Below the pieces are notes generated by a model that saw nothing but the letters and a program-made list of their open reading frames with translations, was not told the DNA's origin and ran no database searches. Of a stretch of 58,776 nt of DNA, positions 1-8,358 are shown in pieces (the first letter of the stretch is position 1; the number at the start of each line of letters is the position of its first letter). The position numbers were made by a program, and so were the translations under genes. This DNA is from an uncultured Alphaproteobacteria bacterium (GTDB lineage: Bacteria > Pseudomonadota > Alphaproteobacteria > HIMB59). The stretch lies in NCBI GenBank assembly GCA_902521465.1, contig CABYRL010000002.1, positions 1-58,776 on the forward strand, in the 5' to 3' direction.

Positions 1-1328
1 CTGTCTATTACGGCGCTATGTATGGAGGTGCCATAAGTTCCGTTATGCTAGGTATACCTGGAGCTTCTACTGCAGTAGCTACAGTTTTTGATGGAAGACC
101 CTTAGCTGTTAAGGGAGAAGCTATGACAGCTTTAACTGCAGCAGCAGTAGGTTCCTTCGTTGGTGGAACTGTATCTGTTATTTTATTTACTTTATTTGCA
201 CCACCTCTGGCTGAGGTAGCACTAAGATTTAATGCGCCTGAAACCTTTGCATTAATGGTAATGGCCTTTGCAACATTTGTAGGCTTAGGTGGAGATGACG
301 TTCCAAAAACTATTTTTTCTATATTAATTGGATTAGCTTTATCAACTATAGGCTTAGATCTAATTACAGGAAAGCCAAGATTAATTTTCTTTAATATCCC
401 TGGATTTCTTCATGGAATTAATTTCCTTGTACTTGCTATCGGAATTTATGGAATTGGAGAGATGCTTTGGACCCTTGAAGAAACAAAAGGTAAAGTTCAA
501 ATGTCAAAATTATCAGTCAACATGAAGGAAGTTGGAAGAGCATTTGGCGCTCTTAAAAAAACTATTATGGCAATGAACATTGGTTCTTTTCTAGGTTTCT
601 TTGTAGGAATACTCCCTGCGGCAGGTGCCACACCGGCATCACTTATGTCATATGGAATTACAAAACAATTATCAAAAAATTCAAAAGAATTTGGTTCAGG
701 TGTTCCTGCTGGAGTTGTTGCTCCGGAATGTGCAAATAATTCTGCTAGTACTGGAAGTATGCTCCCTATGTTAACATTAGGTATTCCAGGATCACCTACG
801 ACTGCTATTTTACTTGGTGGCATGATTTTATGGGGACTTACACCAGGTCCTCTTTTATTCACTCAAGAACCCGAGTTTGTTTGGGGCTTAATTGGTAGTC
901 TTTACATTGCTAACTTCTTTACACTAGTTTTAAATATTGCGTTAATTCCAGCTTTTTTAATGGTATTACGGATACCATTTGCCATCTTGGCTCCAGTTAT
1001 TTTTGTTCTTTGTGTAACAGGCGGTTATGCACCTACACAAAGCCTTCACGACGTATGGTTAATGTTGCTATTCGGTTTTGCCGGATACATTTTGAGAAAA
1101 TTAGATTACCCTGTGGCACCAGCTGTTTTATCTATTGTTCTTGGTCCATTAGCTGAAAAAGCTTTAAGACAGTCTCTAATTTTATCTGATGGTAGTATGG
1201 GGATATTTTTTGATATGGCAGAAAAACCTATTGCTGCAATCATAATGTATATTGCAATTGTGCTTTTAATTATGCCAGCATTTGGCCCTCTTTACAGAAA
1301 ATTTTTTAAAAAAGCACAGACTACGTAA
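1..1328 (+). CDS. tctA: Tripartite tricarboxylate transporter, large permease subunit (TctA family), 5' partial
   Basis: Large membrane subunit of a TTT-type solute transporter for carboxylates, working with a periplasmic binding protein (TctC) and a small membrane subunit (TctB) that would lie upstream of the window. The reading frame stays open through base 3, giving VYYGAMYGGAISSVMLGIPG, the conserved TctA signature, so the ATG at 18 is internal and roughly 60 N-terminal residues are missing. A second, mirrored signature (NNSASTGSMLPMLTLGIPGS) lies about halfway through, as expected for the internal two-fold repeat of the family. Many hydrophobic helices follow. The stop codon directly abuts the next gene's ATG, so the two are co-transcribed. 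Substrate is not readable from sequence; the downstream CoA-transferase cassette suggests a small carboxylate (inference). Confidence 0.9.
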   Translation, partial: VYYGAMYGGAISSVMLGIPGASTAVATVFDGRPLAVKGEAMTALTAAAVGSFVGGTVSVILFTLFAPPLAEVALRFNAPETFALMVMAFATFVGLGGDDVPKTIFSILIGLALSTIGLDLITGKPRLIFFNIPGFLHGINFLVLAIGIYGIGEMLWTLEETKGKVQMSKLSVNMKEVGRAFGALKKTIMAMNIGSFLGFFVGILPAAGATPASLMSYGITKQLSKNSKEFGSGVPAGVVAPECANNSASTGSMLPMLTLGIPGSPTTAILLGGMILWGLTPGPLLFTQEPEFVWGLIGSLYIANFFTLVLNIALIPAFLMVLRIPFAILAPVIFVLCVTGGYAPTQSLHDVWLMLLFGFAGYILRKLDYPVAPAVLSIVLGPLAEKALRQSLILSDGSMGIFFDMAEKPIAAIIMYIAIVLLIMPAFGPLYRKFFKKAQTT

Positions 1329-1988
1329 ATGATCCAAAAAATAGGACCGGTAAACCTAAAAGGTAAGGTATACGATTCACTAAAAAAATATATTTTGTCA
1401 CTTAATATATATTTAAAACAAAGTGATTTTCATCTAGATGAAAGGCAATTATCTGAAAAGCTAGGAGTTAGTAGGACACCTATTCGAGAAGCTGTTGCTA
1501 AATTAGAGCAAGAGGGAATTGTTAAAACAGTTCCAAGAAGAGGCGTATTTGTGCACAGAAAATCAAAAAAAGAATTGATTGATATTGTAACTGTATGGGC
1601 AGGTCTAGAGGGTTATGCAGCTCATTTAATTATTGCTAATTCAACTAAAGATGAGATTGAAAGTTTAAATAAGTATTGTCATTACTCAAAAGAGAATGTT
1701 TTGTCTGAACTTGATAACTACTCAAATGATAATATTAAATTTCATAATCAAATTATGAAATTAACTAAAGTAAAATTAATGGGAGAAATTTTAGAGTCAC
1801 AGTTAATTCATTTACAATACTTGAGGAAAAAATTTGTAATAGAGTCACATAGAGCTGTCAAATCTATTGATGAACACAATGACATTGTTAGATCTCTTGT
1901 CGCAGGCCAGGGATCAAAAGCAGAAAAACTTCTTAAAAATCACGCACTTACTTTAGTTGATAAGATACAAGAAAGCATTAATTCATAA
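1329..1988 (+). CDS. GntR-family transcriptional regulator with FCD ligand domain
   Basis: A 219-residue FadR-subfamily regulator. Residues about 10-75 form the winged helix-turn-helix (DERQLSEKLGVSRTPIREAV is the classic GntR recognition region), and residues 80-215 form the all-helical FCD effector domain, with histidines in FHNQIMKL and DEHNDIV positioned like the usual metal ligands. The ATG begins the base after the TctA stop. An inverted repeat matching the FadR-type operator style lies 30 bases downstream, just before the lyase gene, so this protein most likely controls the downstream cassette and perhaps its own transcript. The effector is unknown; a carboxylate that enters through the TctA transporter is the natural guess. 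Confidence 0.88.
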   Translation: MIQKIGPVNLKGKVYDSLKKYILSLNIYLKQSDFHLDERQLSEKLGVSRTPIREAVAKLEQEGIVKTVPRRGVFVHRKSKKELIDIVTVWAGLEGYAAHLIIANSTKDEIESLNKYCHYSKENVLSELDNYSNDNIKFHNQIMKLTKVKLMGEILESQLIHLQYLRKKFVIESHRAVKSIDEHNDIVRSLVAGQGSKAEKLLKNHALTLVDKIQESINS

Positions 1989-1999
1989 GGCAAAATTCT

Positions 2000-2034
2000 T
2001 TGCAAGACCTCTAAATCTGGTATACATTATACCA
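2000..2034 (+). promoter_or_regulatory. GntR operator overlapping a putative promoter
   Basis: Inverted repeat TGGTATA-CAT-TATACCA at 2018-2034 (7-bp perfect arms, 3-bp centre), flanked by outer partially matching CTCT...AGAG arms. FadR-subfamily GntR proteins typically bind TGGTnnnACCA-like sites. A possible -35 (TTGCAA, 2000-2005) lies 17 bp before TACATT at 2023, inside the repeat, so binding would block transcription of the lyase-transferase-formyltransferase genes. The repeat ends 17 bp before the ATG at 2052. The operator call is strong by symmetry and context; the promoter call is weak. Confidence 0.7.
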
Positions 2035-2051
2035 CCAGAGAGAGGTTAAAA

Positions 2052-3728
2052 ATGTCTACAGGATCGAACGAACAAATGATAACTGGCGGGGAGCTGGTTG
2101 CTAAAGCCCTTAAAGCAGAGGGAGTTGAGGTTATTTACACTTTATGTGGGGGACACATTATTGATATTTACAATGGATGTCTAAACGAAGGAATTAAAAT
2201 TATTGACGTTCGTCATGAAGAAGTTGCCTCTCATGCAGCTGATGGTTATGCAAGAATGACAGGTAAACCTGGGTGTGCAGTTGTAACCGCTGGACCAGGC
2301 ACGACACATGCATTAACAGGAGTAGCAAATGCTTTTAGAGCTGAAATCCCAATGCTTTTAATAGGAGGACAAAGTTCACTCACACAACATAAAATGGGAT
2401 CTTTACAAGATTTACCTCACGTAGACATGATGCAACCAATTACAAAATTTGCAGCAACTGTAATGTCAACCGAGAGATGTGCAGACATGGTATCAATGGC
2501 TTTTAGGGAAACCAGAAATGGATCTTTTGGTCCATCATTTTTAGAAATTCCAAGAGACATACTTGACTCTTCAATTCCAATGAGCAAAGCCGTCTTACCA
2601 GAAGCTGGAAAATATAGTGCTTCATCAAAAACATTAGCAGACCCAGTAGATGTACAAAAAGCTGCTGATATTATTTCTAATGCAGAGAGACCATGCATAC
2701 TTTTAGGTCAACAGGTTTGGACTTGCCAATCTACGAAAGATGCAATCGACTTTGTTAAAAATATGAATATCCCAGCTTATTTAAATGGTGCTGCAAGAGG
2801 TTCAATGCCTCCTGGAGACCCACATCACTTTCACAGAACAAGAAGAAATGCCTTTACCAAGTCAGATTGTATTATAATTGTTGGAACACCTTTTGATTTT
2901 AGAATGGGTTACGGTAAAAGATTAAATCCTAACGCAACTGTTATTCAAATTGATATGGACTATAGAACTGTTGGAAAAAATAGAGATATATCACTTGGTT
3001 TAGTTGGACATATAGGAACAACTCTAAAGGCTATCTCTGAAGCAGGAACAAAAAAAGATCGATCAGATTGGTTTAATGAACTTCGATCTGGAGAAGAGGC
3101 AGCTTTAGAAAAATTGATGCCTACATTTACAACAGATAAATCTCCTATTAGTCCTTATAGAGTAGCTTGGGAACTCAACCAGTTTTTAAATGATGATACT
3201 ATATACATAGGTGATGGAGGAGACGTTGTAACCATAAGTGCTCAAGCAGTTCAACCTAGAATGCCTGGTGCTTGGATGGACCCAGGGCCCCTTGGAACTT
3301 TAGGTGTCGGAGTACCATACGCGCTTGCAGCCAAATTAGCTGCACCTGAAAAAGAAATTCTTTTATATTGTGGTGATGGTGCTTTTTCGATGACCGGAAT
3401 GGACTTCGAGGCTTTTGTCAGACACAAAGCACCTGTTTTAACAGTTATTGGTAATAACTCTGCTCAAAACCAGATCAGATTTGGTCAAATTATGAAGTAT
3501 GGTGAAGATAAAGGAAATGTTGGAAACATCTTGGGTGATGTTAACTTTGATGAGTTTGCAAAAATCTTTGGTGGTCATGGCGAAGCTGTTAGAGAAGCAA
3601 AAGAAATCCAACCTGCCCTTCAAAGAGCTAGAGAAGCCGTAAAGTCAGGTATACCTGCAATCGTAAATATTTGGGTGGATAAAGAAGAATTTGCTCCTGG
3701 TACAAAAAACCAGACTATGTACAAATAA
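2052..3728 (+). CDS. Thiamine diphosphate-dependent lyase/decarboxylase (oxalyl-CoA decarboxylase / 2-hydroxyacyl-CoA lyase / acetolactate synthase superfamily)
   Basis: A 558-residue enzyme with the three-domain ThDP architecture: N-terminal pyrimidine-binding domain with the catalytic glutamate in RHEEVASHAADGYAR (about E56), central Rossmann-like domain, and C-terminal pyrophosphate domain with the GDG...NN metal motif (GDGAFSMTGMDFEAF through VIGNN, about residues 440-470). It carries no large insertions and fits the usual 540-590 residue length. The next gene is a clear formyl-CoA transferase homologue, which favours chemistry that makes or uses formyl-CoA (oxalyl-CoA decarboxylase or 2-hydroxyacyl-CoA lyase) over acetolactate synthesis. 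Active-site sequence is not close to the Oxalobacter decarboxylase as I remember it, so the substrate is left open. Confidence 0.75.
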   Translation: MSTGSNEQMITGGELVAKALKAEGVEVIYTLCGGHIIDIYNGCLNEGIKIIDVRHEEVASHAADGYARMTGKPGCAVVTAGPGTTHALTGVANAFRAEIPMLLIGGQSSLTQHKMGSLQDLPHVDMMQPITKFAATVMSTERCADMVSMAFRETRNGSFGPSFLEIPRDILDSSIPMSKAVLPEAGKYSASSKTLADPVDVQKAADIISNAERPCILLGQQVWTCQSTKDAIDFVKNMNIPAYLNGAARGSMPPGDPHHFHRTRRNAFTKSDCIIIVGTPFDFRMGYGKRLNPNATVIQIDMDYRTVGKNRDISLGLVGHIGTTLKAISEAGTKKDRSDWFNELRSGEEAALEKLMPTFTTDKSPISPYRVAWELNQFLNDDTIYIGDGGDVVTISAQAVQPRMPGAWMDPGPLGTLGVGVPYALAAKLAAPEKEILLYCGDGAFSMTGMDFEAFVRHKAPVLTVIGNNSAQNQIRFGQIMKYGEDKGNVGNILGDVNFDEFAKIFGGHGEAVREAKEIQPALQRAREAVKSGIPAIVNIWVDKEEFAPGTKNQTMYK

Positions 3729-3744
3729 ACTTTAGGAGGAAACT

Positions 3745-4992
3745 ATGGAAGCTTTAAAAGGTGTCAAAATATTAGACATGACACATGTCCAGTCCGGACC
3801 AACTTGCACACAATTACTAGCTTGGTTTGGTGCAGATGTCGTAAAAGTTGAAAGACCAGGAGTGGGTGATGCTACAAGAGGTCAGCTAAGAGACGTTCCT
3901 GATGCAGACAGTTTGTACTTTACAATGCTAAACTCAAATAAAAGAAGCATAACATTAAACCCAAAGAAACCAGAGGGTTCAAAAATATTTACTAAGTTAA
4001 TCCAAGAGTGTGATGTCATGGTAGAAAATTTTGCTCCTGGTGCTTTAGATAGAATGGGCTTTTCATGGGAAAAAATTCAAGAAATAAATCCAAGAATGAT
4101 TTATGCGTCTGTTAAAGGTTTTGGTCCTGGCAAATATGAAGATTGTAAAGTTTATGAGAATGTTGCTCAGTGCGCAGGTGGATCTGCTTCAACTACAGGT
4201 ATGCTTGGAGAAGTTCCTTTAGTCACCGGTGCACAAATAGGAGATAGTGGAACAGGACTACACTTAGCATTGGGTATAGTTACTGCTTTATTCCATAGAG
4301 AAAAGTCAGGAAAGGGACAAAGAGTATCTGCCGCAATGCAAGATGGAGTTTTAAATCTTTGCAGAGTTAAACTTCGTGACCAACAGAGACTTTCAAGAGG
4401 GCCTTTAAAAGAATACTCTCAATTTGGAGAGGACATTCCTTTTGGTGACTCTACGCCTCGCGCAGGTAACGACTCAGGTGGTGGTCAGCCAGGAAGAATT
4501 CTCAAATGTAAAGGTTGGGAAAAGGATCCTAACGCATATACATATTTTATTACCCAGGCGGCTGTTTGGGAAAAAGTATGTGATGTTATTGGTAAACCCG
4601 AATGGAAAGAGGATGAAAATTACTCAACTCCTGCTAAAAGACTACCAAGGTTAAACGAAATATTTGATACAATTGAGTCATGGACAATGACCAAGACTAA
4701 ATTTGAGGTTATGGATATATGTAACCCTTTAGATATACCAGTTGGTCCAATATTATCTCTAAAAGAATTAGCTGAAGATCAAGGCCTGAGAGACACTAAT
4801 ACTATAGTCGAAGTCGATCACCCTGAACGAGGGAAATATTTGACTGTTGGTAATCCAATTAAGTTATCTGACTCCCCAGCAAAAGTTGAAAGATCTCCAC
4901 TTCTCGGAGAGCATACTGATGAGATATTAAAAGAATTTTGTCAGATGAGTGACGATGAAATTAAAGCTGTAAGAGAGGCCGGAGCAGTATAA
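3745..4992 (+). CDS. frc: Family III CoA-transferase, formyl-CoA:oxalate CoA-transferase-like
   Basis: A 415-residue CaiB/BaiF family transferase that moves CoA between acids through an aspartyl-CoA intermediate. The N-terminus ([20 protein letters not shown]), the [14 protein letters not shown] segment, the catalytic aspartate in [10 protein letters not shown] (D167), LRDQQRL, and a glycine loop GGGQPG followed by LKCKGWE all follow Oxalobacter Frc closely, including the full length. An excellent AGGAGG ribosome site sits in the 16-base gap after the lyase gene. Oxalate/formate is the founding substrate pair, but other carboxylates are used by relatives, so 'frc-like' is safer than a fixed substrate. 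Together with the preceding ThDP enzyme it would form a CoA activation-cleavage cycle. Confidence 0.85.
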   Translation: MEALKGVKILDMTHVQSGPTCTQLLAWFGADVVKVERPGVGDATRGQLRDVPDADSLYFTMLNSNKRSITLNPKKPEGSKIFTKLIQECDVMVENFAPGALDRMGFSWEKIQEINPRMIYASVKGFGPGKYEDCKVYENVAQCAGGSASTTGMLGEVPLVTGAQIGDSGTGLHLALGIVTALFHREKSGKGQRVSAAMQDGVLNLCRVKLRDQQRLSRGPLKEYSQFGEDIPFGDSTPRAGNDSGGGQPGRILKCKGWEKDPNAYTYFITQAAVWEKVCDVIGKPEWKEDENYSTPAKRLPRLNEIFDTIESWTMTKTKFEVMDICNPLDIPVGPILSLKELAEDQGLRDTNTIVEVDHPERGKYLTVGNPIKLSDSPAKVERSPLLGEHTDEILKEFCQMSDDEIKAVREAGAV

Positions 4993-5018
4993 GATATATT
5001 TTAATTTAAGGAGCAATA

Positions 5019-5936
5019 ATGAAAATAATTTTAATGGGGCAACAGGCATTTGGAAAAAGTGCTTTAGAAAAATTTCATACAGAAACAGACCATGAAGTAG
5101 TAGCGGTATATTGTGCACCTGACAAAGAGGGTAAACCAGTCGATCCTGTTAAAGAATACGCTCAAAGTGTTAGTTTGCCTGTTTACCAACCCTCAAATTT
5201 TAAAGACCAAGAGGTACTAGACCAAATTAAGTCTCATGGTGCGGATTTATGTGTCATGGCTTATGTAATAATTTTTGTGCCTGAAGGAGCGAGAGATATT
5301 CCCACTCATGGATCTATTTGTTTTCACCCCTCACTACTCCCACTCCATAGAGGACCAAGTTCAATAAACTGGCCTATAATTGGTGGCTCCACAAAAACAG
5401 GTCTTTCAATTTTTTATCCAAATGATGGGCTAGATGAGGGTGAAATATTACTTCAAAAAGAAGTTGATATTGGTCCTGATGATACTTTAGGAGATGTTTA
5501 CTTTAAAAAGATATTTCCATTAGGTCTTGAAGCTTGTGTTGAAGCTGCAAATTTAATTGAGTCTGGTAATGCACCAAAGACACCCCAAGATGACTCTAAA
5601 GCAACATATGAGTCTTGGTGTAAAAAAAGTGATGCAAGAATTGATTGGAAAAAACCCGGAAACGAAATTTATAATTTAATAAGGGGTTGCAACCCTCAGC
5701 CTGGTGCATGGGCTGAATTCATGGGTGATGAGTATGTCTTTTATGATACTAAGTTTATTGACGAGCAAAGTGCTGAGCATTTTCCAGGTCAAATCATATC
5801 AATTAATGCTGAAAACGTCAGAATCGCAGTTAAAGGTGGATTTATTGAGGTATCAAGATTTAAATCAGACCAAGGTAAATTATTTGTTAAAGACATGAAT
5901 ACAGCAGTATTTACAGAGGGTGATTTATTCTCATAA
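5019..5936 (+). CDS. Free-standing formyltransferase-fold protein like the hydrolase domain of 10-formyl-THF dehydrogenase
   Basis: A 305-residue protein with an N-terminal formyltransferase domain (about 1-190) and a C-terminal OB-like domain (about 200-300), as in methionyl-tRNA formyltransferase. The details follow the N-terminal hydrolase domain of ALDH1L1: MKIILMGQQAFGKSAL start, YCAPDKEGKPVDP, HGSICFHPSLLPLHRGPSSI, DDGL-type loop, QPGAW. The catalytic His (H103) and Asp (D139) are present, but the Asn of the Fmt Asn-His-Asp triad is Cys (C101), a position that is also not Asn in ALDH1L1. The aldehyde dehydrogenase half of ALDH1L is absent. It lies 26 bases after frc with a clear AAGGAG site. 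It probably moves or hydrolyses a formyl group linked to folate; a formyl-CoA link is inference. Confidence 0.75.
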   Translation: MKIILMGQQAFGKSALEKFHTETDHEVVAVYCAPDKEGKPVDPVKEYAQSVSLPVYQPSNFKDQEVLDQIKSHGADLCVMAYVIIFVPEGARDIPTHGSICFHPSLLPLHRGPSSINWPIIGGSTKTGLSIFYPNDGLDEGEILLQKEVDIGPDDTLGDVYFKKIFPLGLEACVEAANLIESGNAPKTPQDDSKATYESWCKKSDARIDWKKPGNEIYNLIRGCNPQPGAWAEFMGDEYVFYDTKFIDEQSAEHFPGQIISINAENVRIAVKGGFIEVSRFKSDQGKLFVKDMNTAVFTEGDLFS

Positions 5937-5945
5937 TAGCTTTTA

Positions 5946-6440
5946 GTGGCTAAACTTAATAAAGATTCACTTAAGATCTTATCATTTATAACTTATTTCA
6001 TAATACTTTTTGTATTCTGGTTTATTTTATCTGGTTACCTTAAATCGCTTTTACTTTTTTTTGGACTAGTCAGTGTTCTTTTTGTTTTTTGGATGTCTTA
6101 TAGAGCTAAAGCTCTCGAGGAAGACTCTCTTCCTTTAAAAATTATTCTTAGATTACCATTTTATTGGATTTGGTTATTTAAAGAAATTTTTAAATCTGGA
6201 ATTACGACAACAGCTTTAATATGGAATGGTAAATACTCTCCACAACTAATAAGTGTTAAAGCATCTCAGAAGAATAGAACAGGTATTGCAAACTATGCAA
6301 ACGCTATAACTCTTACTCCGGGTACAGTAACAATAGAAGTAGATAAAAAAACATTTCTAGTTCACGCATTAAGTAAGAAGCTATCCGAAGACTTGCAAAC
6401 AGATGATATGAACAAAGTAATAACGGATTTAGATAAATGA
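5946..6440 (+). CDS. mnhE: Mrp/Mnh cation antiporter subunit E
   Basis: A 164-residue subunit of the multi-subunit Mrp Na+/H+ (or K+/H+) antiporter in the inner membrane. It has two or three N-terminal hydrophobic helices followed by the subunit E signature region LRLPFYWIWLFKEIFKSG and a C-terminal soluble part with TLTPGTVTIEVD and VHALSK. The start is a GTG nine bases after the formyltransferase stop, so the antiporter operon may be partly read through from the preceding cassette. It overlaps the subunit F gene by four bases. Confidence 0.9.
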   Translation: MAKLNKDSLKILSFITYFIILFVFWFILSGYLKSLLLFFGLVSVLFVFWMSYRAKALEEDSLPLKIILRLPFYWIWLFKEIFKSGITTTALIWNGKYSPQLISVKASQKNRTGIANYANAITLTPGTVTIEVDKKTFLVHALSKKLSEDLQTDDMNKVITDLDK

Positions 6441-6706
6441 TTTTTTTTGCAACATTAATTGTTCTGGGTGTCTCTGTAGCATTATGTTTAGTTCGAGCAA
6501 TCAAAGGACCAACTCCTTTTGATAGAATATTATCTATATCAAGTATTGGAACTATTATAGCCATAGGTATCAGTGTTCATGGTTTTGCATTCGATAGACC
6601 TGATTTTGTCGATATTTCTTTGATGTATATACTTTTGAATTTTTTAGGCACCATTGCAATACTTAGGTATTACAAAATAAAAAGAAAAAAAAGTAATGTC
6701 GTATAA
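6437..6706 (+). CDS. mnhF: Mrp/Mnh antiporter subunit F
   Basis: An 89-residue protein with three transmembrane helices. It contains the subunit F hallmark VRAIKGPTPFDRILSIS (RxxxGPTxxDR) after the first helix and a short basic tail. Its start overlaps the mnhE stop and its end overlaps mnhG by 11 bases, so the subunits are translationally coupled. It is the normal family length. Confidence 0.92.
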   Translation: MIFFATLIVLGVSVALCLVRAIKGPTPFDRILSISSIGTIIAIGISVHGFAFDRPDFVDISLMYILLNFLGTIAILRYYKIKRKKSNVV

Positions 6707-7010
6707 TTATATCGAGTTAATTTCTTTAGTCTTATTAGCTATTGGCTGCTTCTTCATTTTATCTGGAAGTCTAGGCCTTATAAAGTTACCCGATGTATTT
6801 AGTCGAATTCATGCTGCTGGTTTAATTGATACTCTAGGATCAGGTTTTATAGTCTTAGCTTTGATAGTTTATTCAGGTTTTAGTTTATTAAGTCTTAAAC
6901 TTTTATTAATACCGTTATTTTTAATATTTACTAGCCCTGTAACAGGCCATGCAATAGCTTTATTTGCACATGAGTCGGGTTATAAACCAAAGGGAAAAAA
7001 TAAAAAATGA
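6696..7010 (+). CDS. mnhG: Mrp/Mnh antiporter subunit G
   Basis: A 104-residue small subunit with three hydrophobic helices. The motif FFILSGSLGLIKLPDVFSRIHAAG (GxxGxxRxPDxxxRxHA type) and the following TLGSGFIVLAL, then TSPVTGHAIA, identify PhaG/MnhG. It overlaps its neighbours on both sides, as usual in this operon. Confidence 0.92.
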   Translation: MSYNYIELISLVLLAIGCFFILSGSLGLIKLPDVFSRIHAAGLIDTLGSGFIVLALIVYSGFSLLSLKLLLIPLFLIFTSPVTGHAIALFAHESGYKPKGKNKK

Positions 7011-7576
7011 ACTTTTTATTAATTAATTTTTTCTTAATTTCGCTTCTATTGGTAACAACCTTTTTTATTTTTAAAACCACGTCATTAATAAGTGTTGTTG
7101 CACTCACAGGCGCTTTTACTTTGTTATGCTCAGCTATATATGTGAATTTAGATGCGGTTGATGTAGCATTTACTGAAGCTGCAGTTGGTTCTGGTATATC
7201 AACAATTTTAATGGTAATGGCTGCTGCAAAATTACCAGAAGGAAAAAAAAATAAATTAATAAACTTATTTCCGAGCATTATTCTTGCAGTAGCGATATCA
7301 CTTATATTGATTATTATAATTGCAAACCTCCCTTTATTAGGAGATCCTAATGCACCAATACATCTTCATGTCGTTCCAGAGTACTTAAAGGAAAGTAAAG
7401 ATTTTTTTCATATACCTAATGTTGTTACTAATATTTTAGCAAGTTATAGAGGTTTCGATACTTTGGGAGAAACAATAGTAATATTTACCGCAGGCTTAGG
7501 TGTCATTGCTTTATTAACTAGCAACACTCTTAATCGTAAAACTAATTTTAAAAAAAATAAAAAAAATGAGAGATAA
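7007..7576 (+). CDS. Mrp antiporter subunit A C-terminal-like protein (MbhD/DUF4040 plus MbhE-like)
   Basis: A 189-residue membrane protein that corresponds to the C-terminal part of MrpA rather than a whole subunit. The first half has the DUF4040/MbhD motif LDAVDVAFTEAAVGSGISTIL; the second half has a long hydrophobic helix, a periplasmic-type segment and a final helix like MbhE (VTNILASYRGFDTLGETIVIFTAGLG). In many bacteria these domains are fused to the large ND5-like subunit A, whereas here they are a separate gene between G and B, as in group 2 / Mbh-type operons. It overlaps mnhB by 11 bases. Confidence 0.85.
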   Translation: MNFLLINFFLISLLLVTTFFIFKTTSLISVVALTGAFTLLCSAIYVNLDAVDVAFTEAAVGSGISTILMVMAAAKLPEGKKNKLINLFPSIILAVAISLILIIIIANLPLLGDPNAPIHLHVVPEYLKESKDFFHIPNVVTNILASYRGFDTLGETIVIFTAGLGVIALLTSNTLNRKTNFKKNKKNER

Positions 7577-8003
7577 AATTTCATCTAGTCCAGTATTAAG
7601 CGTTGTTAGCAAAATTCTTTTTGCACCGATTATTATATTTGGGCTTTACGTTCAATTTCATGGTGACTACGGACCAGGTGGTGGATTTCAGGCTGGAGTA
7701 ATAGTAGCGGCAGCATTTATATTGTATTCAATGATATTTGGGCTTTCAAAAGGAGAAACTTTAGTTCCAATAATGATCAATCGATATTTAATGTGCATAG
7801 GTGTTTTGTTATATGCAGGTGTCGGAATAGTTTCAATATTTCTTGATGGGATGTATTTAGACTACAATGTTTTGTCATCAGACCCATCAACTGGTCAACA
7901 TATTGGTATTATATTAGTTGAGTTAGGAGTAGGCATTACAGTTGCAACTGTAATGATTGCTTTGTATCACTCTTTTGCTTCCTTTGGGGAAATTAATGAG
8001 TAA
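7566..8003 (+). CDS. mnhB: Mrp/Mnh antiporter subunit B
   Basis: A 145-residue protein with about four helices. The MnhB signature is complete: LFAPIIIFGLYVQFHGDYGPGGGFQAGVI, with the GPGGGFQAG loop, then a second half with VELGVGITVATVMI. Overlaps the previous gene by 11 bases and the next by 8. Family-typical length. Confidence 0.93.
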   Translation: MRDKISSSPVLSVVSKILFAPIIIFGLYVQFHGDYGPGGGFQAGVIVAAAFILYSMIFGLSKGETLVPIMINRYLMCIGVLLYAGVGIVSIFLDGMYLDYNVLSSDPSTGQHIGIILVELGVGITVATVMIALYHSFASFGEINE

Positions 8004-8358
8004 TTTTATTTATTTTTGGAACCATTTTGCCTTTATTTTACTTATGGTTGGCGGATTATTTATAATCATCACAAGTCAAAACTATTTAAAAAAAGTAGTT
8101 GGCTTAGCAATTTTTCAAACTGCAGTTTTTGTATTTTTTGTATCACTCGCAAAAGTTTTAGATGGAACCGCCCCTATATTAACAAAAATGGCAAATGCCT
8201 ATTCAAATCCATTGCCACACGTCTTAATACTGACCGCTATCGTCGTTGGAGTGGCTACTTCAGCGCTTGGATTGGCTTTAGTATTACAAATTTACAAGAA
8301 CTACGAAACAATTGAAGAAAAAGAAATAGAGTCTTTGGAGCTAAAGTCAGATAAATAA
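7996..8358 (+). CDS. mnhC: Mrp/Mnh antiporter subunit C (NuoK-like)
   Basis: About 120 residues when started at the ATG at 7996. An upstream in-frame ATG at 7957 exists, but it would lie deep inside mnhB, and a GGGGA ribosome site at 7986-7990 points to 7996. Three helices, NuoK-like, with the segment ANAYSNPLPHVLILTAIVVGVATSALGLALVLQI that defines subunit C. Its stop is directly followed by the mnhD ATG. Confidence 0.9.
   Translation: MSNFIYFWNHFAFILLMVGGLFIIITSQNYLKKVVGLAIFQTAVFVFFVSLAKVLDGTAPILTKMANAYSNPLPHVLILTAIVVGVATSALGLALVLQIYKNYETIEEKEIESLELKSDK

Noticed and set aside
497-862. 121-residue open frame on the minus strand inside tctA
   Set aside because: Shadow of the well-conserved TctA frame; no recognisable domain and no ribosome site.
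2052-3728. Calling this gene ilvB (acetolactate synthase)
   Set aside because: The catalytic Glu region is ALS-like, but no small subunit or branched-chain gene is near, and the neighbour is a formyl-CoA transferase homologue.
5019-5936. Calling this gene fmt (methionyl-tRNA formyltransferase)
   Set aside because: The fold is shared, but the triad Asn is missing, the flanking motifs follow ALDH1L1, and the gene is in a CoA-transferase cassette instead of with def.
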